NCBI GenBank assembly: GCA_029834535.1
Contig: JAQMWT010000005.1
Coordinates: 593,459-657,458, forward strand
DNA length: 64,000 nucleotides
Direction: 5' to 3'
From: Chrysophaeum taylorii
Lineage: Eukaryota > Sar > Pelagophyceae > Pelagomonadales > Pelagomonadaceae
The stretch's first letter is position 1, and each line of letters starts with the position of its first letter. The position numbers and the translations under genes were made by a program. The notes beneath the pieces were generated by a model. That model ran no database searches. It had not been told where the DNA came from and worked only from the letters and a program-made list of their open reading frames with translations. Shown piece after piece: positions 58,222 through 64,000 of the stretch.

Positions 58222-60290
58222 ATGGCAGAACACGCAGCACGAGCCGCACCCAAGGCGATCACAGGTGCGGATATATTGAAGCTCGAAGCTCCTGTAGCTG
58301 AGTTTCTTAACCCTTTTTGTTGGCATTTCACCAACGAAGCTTTCCCCCACTTACCTGATGCAGAAGTAGCTCAGCTAGCTACTGTCTGTTACGACTATGA
58401 AGTCAAGGCATTACGTCCAAATCAATGCTCGTTTCTTAGAAGAGGAACGAATCTTAAATCGCGCGCACCCGAAGGCACTAGCTTTCGACACTCGTGTTCG
58501 TGCCCCGGTTACCATGTTTTCGTTAACTGCAGCTGACTGGCACACTTACCAGAACACGTACGCTACCTTTTTGCATACTTACCTCAATCTTGAAAGTGTT
58601 GGAAAACCGGCACTTGCGGCCTGGCCCGCCATCAACGAGATACAAAACAAAAGCTATTTACCCAACAAGGCTCGAGCTATTATGCTCATCGCCTTTAGTC
58701 ACTACGAGTCTGTTACGACTACTGATGTGTCTTATTTGAAACAGCATTTTTTTTTTTTTTTAACTCTGTTGTTTATAATCCTAACTGGTATGTCCATGTA
58801 TTTATCGAAGCTGTCCTAGCATTTAGGCAAATCTCTTACCAACTTAACCAGGAAGAGACTGACCTTCAATTCGACTTTGGCAAACTTTGCAGAAAAATCT
58901 ATGAAGAGATACATCGGCACTATGCCGATAATACCAGCAACAACCGTTATGATCGTGGTTGGGTAGATTGGTGTTATATGTACGAAACCCGATCTTCATC
59001 TTGACCTGTACCAGAAGCTGAACGATTGTGTCACCCTACCAACCCAAGCTACATTTTAGAATGCGCATTAGACTTTACAATGTCGTATCAAATGAGTCGA
59101 ACAAAAGACGCTTAGAACGCCCTGTTTCTTGGCAGCCCTATGTCGAAGGTTTATCATCTCAACCAAAGCCAAAGTTACTCCTTACACATACTTTGGACTC
59201 ATCGGACAAAAACTAACTAACTTCAGACCTCTCCCGAGCATGGGAGCCAGGCCGGACCGACAGGAGCCAGTCCGGAATCACGGGCCTGTAGACGAGGGGC
59301 GCCAAAAGGTGGGTCGGCGGAGAGTGATCATCAAGCTTGTCGCCATGCGACGAGGAGACCTCGATGTGACTGACAACCAACTCGTCGATAACCTTCCGTC
59401 TGCGCCCCCCGGCCATACCCCGTCCCACTGCGAACGTTCCGGCTGCCAACCGGCCCGCCAGGGAGGCGAATAGGTGCCAACCTACGCCGGGAGGGCGGAT
59501 GCCCTCGCAAGGCTCAGGATTCATGAGGCACCGTCCTCCATCGCAACCATGCGGCCGGCGATCAGGGTAAGGGAAGTCTGACTCAAACTGCTAACACACT
59601 CGCCTTCAAGCGTGGCGGCACATACTGCTTGAGTACAAATGAACATAGCTCAGCGATCCGTTGAGTATGTCTTAGTACAAACTGAAACATAGTTAACGGC
59701 TCGTACGAACTTTCTTATCCGACCCTAGGCTTCATCACTTCGCCCCAACCTGGTACATCTTCCACGTTTAACGCTAGACGCTTGCGTAACTCTAATGAAG
59801 CTCGCCAGCCTCCCTCCCGCAGCGATTTATCGTATTATCGTCCTGGTGATTCTTACGTCACCAAGAAAACTGCCGGACAGTCCCATGACCGTCCAATTTA
59901 CCCCCGCACTTTTGACAGGTCCTCTCGGTCTAACATGAAATTATTAGATCGAACAAACCACACCTTAAACACCCTGCGAGAGCAGTGTAGCGAACTCACG
60001 AAGCATGTGACAGATAATGATACCACGGCTCAGCTACAACATAATATCAACAAGTTATTTGAGACCGTGCTACAATCAGCCGATATCCTGTCAACAACAT
60101 CTACTGAGGACAACAGTAGTTTACTTCGTCTAAACGAACAGCTCATGTTTGCAGAAGACATCATTTATGATGTAGACGTTCATCTATCCTCGACCGAAAA
60201 GTCGTTAAACTACGTGGAGCCACAACACCATACTGTTGTTACTGCTCCCACCCCAACAACAACTCCTCCCCATACAACCTAACGTATGTG
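58222..60290 (+). pseudogene. Gag-like frames of element B
   Basis: The frame starts MAEHAARAAPKAITGADILK, then shifts. 58397-58819 gives VQINARFLEEERILNRAHPK, DWHTYQNTYATFLHTYLNLE and an A-to-T-run break near 58746. 59061-59216 gives LERPVSWQPYVEGLSSQPKP. After the inserted repeat, 59782-60282 gives YYRPGDSYVTKKTAGQSHDR, PRTFDRSSRSNMKLLDRTNH and VHLSSTEKSLNYVEPQH. Each piece has a collinear partner in element A's gag. Confidence 0.7.
59213..59524 (+). repeat. GC-rich interspersed repeat, longest copy 3 (in gag B)
   Basis: Begins aactaacttcagacctctcc and continues beyond the 48.3 kb copy into ggaggcgaataggtgccaac and gcaaggctcaggattcatga. It is closely similar to copy 1, in inverted relation on the window. 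Neither strand has a convincing gene; the long minus-strand frame is a by-product of GC content. Its composition contrasts sharply with the surrounding element. Confidence 0.65.
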
Positions 60291-61850
60291 CACGTGATGC
60301 TACTTCCTTCCAACCCTCCTGTAACGGGTGCTCAGCTGGTCATATACGCGCAACCATCATACGCACGTATCATTTGCCAAAGGAGCTACATCTCTTGACC
60401 AGCAATCTAACACAACATTCGTCACTTGCTCATTTAGTCTTATCAGTAACCGATGCAGCCACAGACTCCACTATTCAATTACCATTGGCACTGGACCTTC
60501 GGCTTATTACTCAGATGCACCTGGAGCATCTTAATTTTCTTGTAACGCTCGAGCTAACACAAGCTCGTAAGACTCTAGGCTATGTTCAAGCCCATCAAAT
60601 ACCACCATGTGATTCATACTGTTATCCGATCGCGTATACAACATCTTAACAACTACGCATCATCCTCTGATGATACAGAACCGCTATCACTCCGGAATGT
60701 AATGTTCGGCCACACTTATGTTCAGGCAGAACAATAAGGCTTCCCGGACCCCTTTTCTTTAACGTTGACCGAAACGTCGTTAAACTACTCACACTCCACG
60801 CTAGACGCTATTCTGGAGATATCTTCGCCACCGTTACCTACGCCTTCTGCTTCGCTTGCTGATTCCGACTTCTTGTGCCAACAAGTCGACCAACTCCAGG
60901 AAACACCTCCCTGGAGAACCGGCTCTTCCCTCCTACAGCCAACACCCACGTGTTACTTATACACTGTACAAGATCATAGAGCTGTTGTCTCGCTTAATAC
61001 TCACCGCTCATGATCAACATGCTACCAATACTCCTCCCCGGACGATCACTTCCTTCACAAGTTGACGTTCTCATGCTTCAGAGCATTCCGTCCGCTCTCA
61101 TGTGAATCTGAAGACTCTTATCTTCGTTCTTCGTTCGCCAAGTCCAACCTTTTTGGAAAACCAACTGGACACCTTTCAACTAGATTCTCTATCGCCATCC
61201 ATACTGAATGCTTTACTTGCACTCACCCTCTCTTGGCACCACATCGTTCAGCTATTGGTGTTCACCACCTTACAGCAGAAGCTGACGATGATTAACAACC
61301 TAACTCACTGTCTGTTGTATCTGTGTTTCTTAATGTTCTGTTCAAAAGGGTAAAATCGACTCTCAGCTCCACCAAGTCCAAGTCCAAGTCCTAAGACCCT
61401 TCTACACTCTTGATGCTTCGTATGTGACCTCTGTGACCATCAAGACTGTATTCCTTCTTTTCTTTTCTCCATCACCATCTTTCTCAAGAGATGCTCTACA
61501 GTCGCACCTTGCGCTTAAACATCGAGGGGTGCAGAAGGAAATCTGCCTCTTACCCTTATCCGTCCGTCGAAACGTGATCTCTTCCTTCACCCTTTCTACA
61601 CTACAAATCAGGTCCTTATTTGCGCCTACGTCATCATCATGCAGCGCGTCCTTGCGGTATGTAGCACTACCACCTTAACTTTCTCGTGTAGTTCTAGATG
61701 CCGCCTGCCGTGTGTTCTGAGGATGAGAACATACCTTCATTCCAGATGGCTAACCCGAACATACGATGAGACAGGATGGTTTCGATGACTTACCACTGGC
61801 ATGGTAACCATTAGTTCATGGAACTTCATTTAGCCACATAGTCGTTATGC

Positions 61851-62274
61851 AAGGGTGCGTAAAACACGCCGGTTTGCAAAGGCGCACCAGCGACATAACA
61901 CCATCATGTGTCCATTTATCATGAGGGTATGCGGTGCGCTCCAGGGGGTTGGCGGTTTGGGAATGTGTGGCGACTTTGTCCCAGCGTACTCGGTGGGTGG
62001 TGTGCCTAGATGGCGGATGCGCCCTGAGGCCTAATCGGGGTCATACCGAGCCGTAGGAGGGGGGTACTGTAGTCGACGAAATGTCTTGATTCTGTACCGT
62101 TCCCGTTCGCAGCGAATATCGGGCGGGATTTTTTTCCAGTTTTTCTACAGCGAATCGGGCGGGATTTTTTTCTAGTTTTTCTAGGTGTTTGTAGGTGCTA
62201 CAAGGTGTGTGTAGTGTAGTGCTTTTCTTTGACACTATGACGACGCAAGGTTGCTTTTTTTTCTGCCATGAAAG
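61851..62274. other. Intergenic with tandem 36-38 bp repeat
   Basis: 62111-62148 and 62149-62184 are two tandem copies of a unit containing cgggcgggatttttttc and agtttttcta. This is the boundary where low-GC transposon DNA gives way to GC-rich coding sequence, and it presumably holds the promoter of the C2-PPPDE gene. No other feature was seen. Confidence 0.5.
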
Positions 62275-63587
62275 ATGAGCTCTCTTCTGTCTCTTGACCA
62301 GATATCGAGGTTCTCATTCTCGGCCGAGACGATGAGTTCGCGGCGGCGGTCCGAGATTCCGTCGTCTCTCCCGCGACGACGACTCGATCTGCGGGTTTTG
62401 CGCGGACGCGTACTCGTGTCGAAGGACGCGAACTTGGTGACGGCGGCGGCGTCGGCCCCGTACTGCCAGGTGGTGCTCGACGACGAGGAAATCGGCGCGA
62501 CGCCCGTCGTCCACGGGACACCGGATCCGGTGTGGACTTGGGGTAACGCGTTCGACAACCTGGACGTTTCGCCGGCGAGCGTCATCACGGTGCGGGTGGC
62601 CGACCGCGACGTGATCAGCGCCGACCAGCCGATGGGCGAGGTGCGGATCGTGGTCGGTGACTGGATCGCCGAGCGCGCGGGCAGGGACCAGCCCCCGAGT
62701 CCCAACACGTGGAGAGACGTCGAGCCGACGAACGGGGGCGCGCTCGGGCGAGCTGGAACTGAGGTTGGTGCTCGACACGGAGAAGGTTAGGCCGCACGGC
62801 GAGTGCGGCGCCGGCGATCCGCGCAAGGTGTTGCGCGACGGCGCCAAGCCGCCCTCGATGAAGAGGCTGACGACGGCGTTGCCGGACGACGGCGATCACC
62901 AGCGTCGTTGGTCGGTCGTCTGGGGCAAGTCTGAGCAGGCGGTGTGCGATCGCATTGCCAAGGCGACGACGCCCGTCTTTCTGCACGTCTACGACGTGGG
63001 CCACTCGTCGTGGATCGCCAACCTCAACCGCACCACCGAGGCTGTATTTGGCGGGGTGTTTCACGGCGGCTTGGAAGTCCACGGTCGCGAGTTCAGCTTT
63101 GGCGGCTGCCAGCAAGCCAAGAAGTGCGGCATATTTCCGTGCAGGCCGCGCAAGTGCGTGCTGCACACCTACCGCGAGACCATTTACCTCGGCGACTGCC
63201 AGCTCGGTCGCTCCGTCTCGAGACATCCTACGCAACATGCGCGACGACTGGCCCGGCGGACCTACGACATGCTCCGCAAGAACTGCTGCCATTTTTGCCG
63301 CGAGTTTGCGATCGAGCTGGGCGTCGGCGACATCATGCAACCTGGACCAACCGCCTCGCCAACGTCGGCGCCGCCCTCACGGCGGCTCTCGGCACGCGAA
63401 CGCCGTTACCGACGACCGAGCCGACGGCGAGGACCCGAGTTTCAACGACGATCAGATCGACGCGCAGGCCGCGGTCGAGAAAAAGAACAGCGAGGAAATC
63501 CAGGGCCACCTCCTCGAGCACGTGGCGCCGACCGTATCCAGATTATTGTTAGACAGCGGAGCGAACGCAGCAAGATGTTGTTACTAA
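62275..63587 (+). CDS. C2-domain / PPPDE (DeSI-like) peptidase fusion, frame disrupted
   Basis: The first frame (from ATG 62275) encodes a C2 domain (about residues 38-130): LDLRVLRGRVLVSKD, PYCQVVLDDEEIGATPVVHG, PDPVWTWGNAFDNLDV, VRVADRDVISADQPMGEV. The frame then changes between 62717 and 62755, through either a 34-nt GT-AG intron (62721-62754) or an indel in a G5 run; the C2 end ELELRLVLDTEK is in the next frame. A PPPDE domain follows: LHVYDVGHSSW, GGVFHGGLEVHGREFSFGG (catalytic His codon 63062-63064) and KNCCHFCREFAIELG (catalytic Cys codon 63284-63286). PPPDE/DeSI enzymes remove SUMO or ubiquitin, or depalmitoylate. After 63320 the best continuation (WTNRLANVGAAL, then an acidic tail to 63587) needs two more frame changes, so the gene is decayed or the sequence has indels. 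Confidence 0.65.
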
Positions 63588-63728
63588 AACGACAGGAGGC
63601 GGCGGAGCAGCAGCATGCCGTCCCAATCCGCACGCCTCCCAGAAACGACCGCGCACCCCGACAGAGCGACACCCGGGGGCGCGGCCACCGATGATCACCA
63701 CAACACGCATACACCGGCATTAAATATA
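63588..63728. other. Gap between convergent gene ends
   Basis: A short stretch after the PPPDE frame; no feature was recognised apart from an AT-rich tattaaatatatta segment at 63718-63731. Confidence 0.35.
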
Positions 63729-63840
63729 TTACGTGCCCGGCGGACCCGGACCCGGACGGACAGGGGAAGCGAAATAGAAAGAAGTAGTAAAGTGTAGCGA
63801 TAATGGTGTAGTTTCACCGGGTGCGTAGAGGACCCGTGAC

Positions 63841-63874
<34 letters not shown>

Positions 63875-64000
63875 GGGCTCGTCGGAGGCGCCGTCGGCGA
63901 CCACGGACTGGACGATCGTGGAGGTCGAAGACCGAGGGCGAATCGTCGTCGATCATGTCCTCGGGCATGCCCTGGTGGTCGCAGAAGGGTCTCGTGAAGG
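63729..64000 (-). CDS. Possible partial gene at right edge with poly-Gln or poly-Asn run
   Basis: The minus-strand frame is open at the window edge: TRPFCDHQGMPEDMIDDDSP then SVFDLHDRPVRG, followed by Arg-rich sequence and 11 Gln from a CAA repeat (about 63843-63875); the alternative frame gives poly-Asn. The acidic first part looks protein-like, but splice sites, frame past the repeat and family are undetermined. It would be the 3' end of a gene entering from the right. Confidence 0.3.

Larger units (their letters stand above)
57390..61850 (+). mobile_element. Diverged, internally deleted copia relative, plus strand (element B)
   Basis: Direct repeats at about 57400-57790 and 61540-61830 share ordered blocks (cttacccttatccgtccgt, tatgtagcacta, tttctcgtgtagttctagat, gccgcctg, gatgagac.ggatggttt), consistent with 5' and 3' LTRs. 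The interior has gag homologous to element A from ATG 58222. Beyond about 60.3 kb only a protease-like region and short pol-like pieces remain; integrase and RT cores are absent. At roughly 4.4 kb it is non-autonomous. A GC-rich repeat interrupts gag at 59.21-59.52 kb. Confidence 0.7.

Noticed and set aside
59213-59524. A 103-codon minus-strand protein gene shared with 48324-48572
   Set aside because: The shared frame is explained by a GC-rich interspersed repeat; the frame differs in extent between copies and has no recognisable domain.
1-64000. CRISPR array or bacterial operon
   Set aside because: No regularly spaced repeats with unique spacers; introns, eukaryotic domains and LTR retroelements rule out a prokaryotic reading.

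Overview
This window is eukaryotic nuclear DNA. Genes carry short GT-AG introns (34-75 nt, many with a GTGCGT or GTACGT donor), the gene-bearing parts are GC-rich, genes are tightly packed on both strands, and the domains are eukaryotic (dynamin, kinesin-14, calpain, PHD fingers, WBP11, CLC, MRS2, PPPDE). A SETD3/Rubisco-LSMT-like protein, a fucosyltransferase-like protein and the compact architecture suggest a unicellular alga or related protist, for example a GC-rich stramenopile. That placement is inference; the sequence alone does not fix the lineage.

Layout. 0-31 kb is gene-dense: a Patched/RND-like protein (5' truncated), a five-exon fucosyltransferase-like gene, an Mx-like dynamin ending in a PDZ domain, a 2,465-residue PHD/PLU-1-like protein with a Q/H-rich tail, an eight-exon ankyrin gene with microexons, a parvulin, a 77-residue membrane protein visible only after splicing, a CLC transporter, a decayed multicopper oxidase, an MgtC-like protein, a calpain, a large coiled-coil protein with a methyltransferase 12 nt behind it, and WBP11. 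31-43 kb carries kinesin-14, an MRS2/CorA magnesium channel, a saccharopine-dehydrogenase-like protein whose stop codon shares a CTAG with a convergent neighbour, a small membrane protein, a tandem-SET protein 9 nt downstream of it, and a VTT/TVP38 protein. The block 35.57-44.38 kb is bracketed by inverted copies of a decayed PIF1/Helitron-type helicase fragment and its tail repeat.

44.4-61.9 kb is a nest of mobile DNA with visibly lower GC. A decayed Ty1/copia retrotransposon runs on the minus strand (gag, protease, integrase, RT, RNase H, in that order right to left). A diverged, internally deleted relative lies head-to-head on the plus strand. Inside these sit a GC-rich 250-310 bp repeat (three copies) and a roughly 0.87 kb terminal-inverted-repeat element that interrupts RNase H and appears to carry a captured coding fragment. 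Gene-type sequence resumes at 62.2 kb with a C2-PPPDE fusion, followed by a possible partial gene at the right edge.

The host genes do not form one pathway. Shared themes are membrane transport (RND, CLC, MRS2, MgtC, VTT), protein modification or turnover (SET, PPPDE, calpain, parvulin) and nuclear regulation (PHD, WBP11). The most unusual content is structural: domain fusions, microexons, near-zero intergenic distances and nested transposons. Exon structures were worked out by hand from splice motifs, frame continuity and family resemblance, with no transcript evidence.
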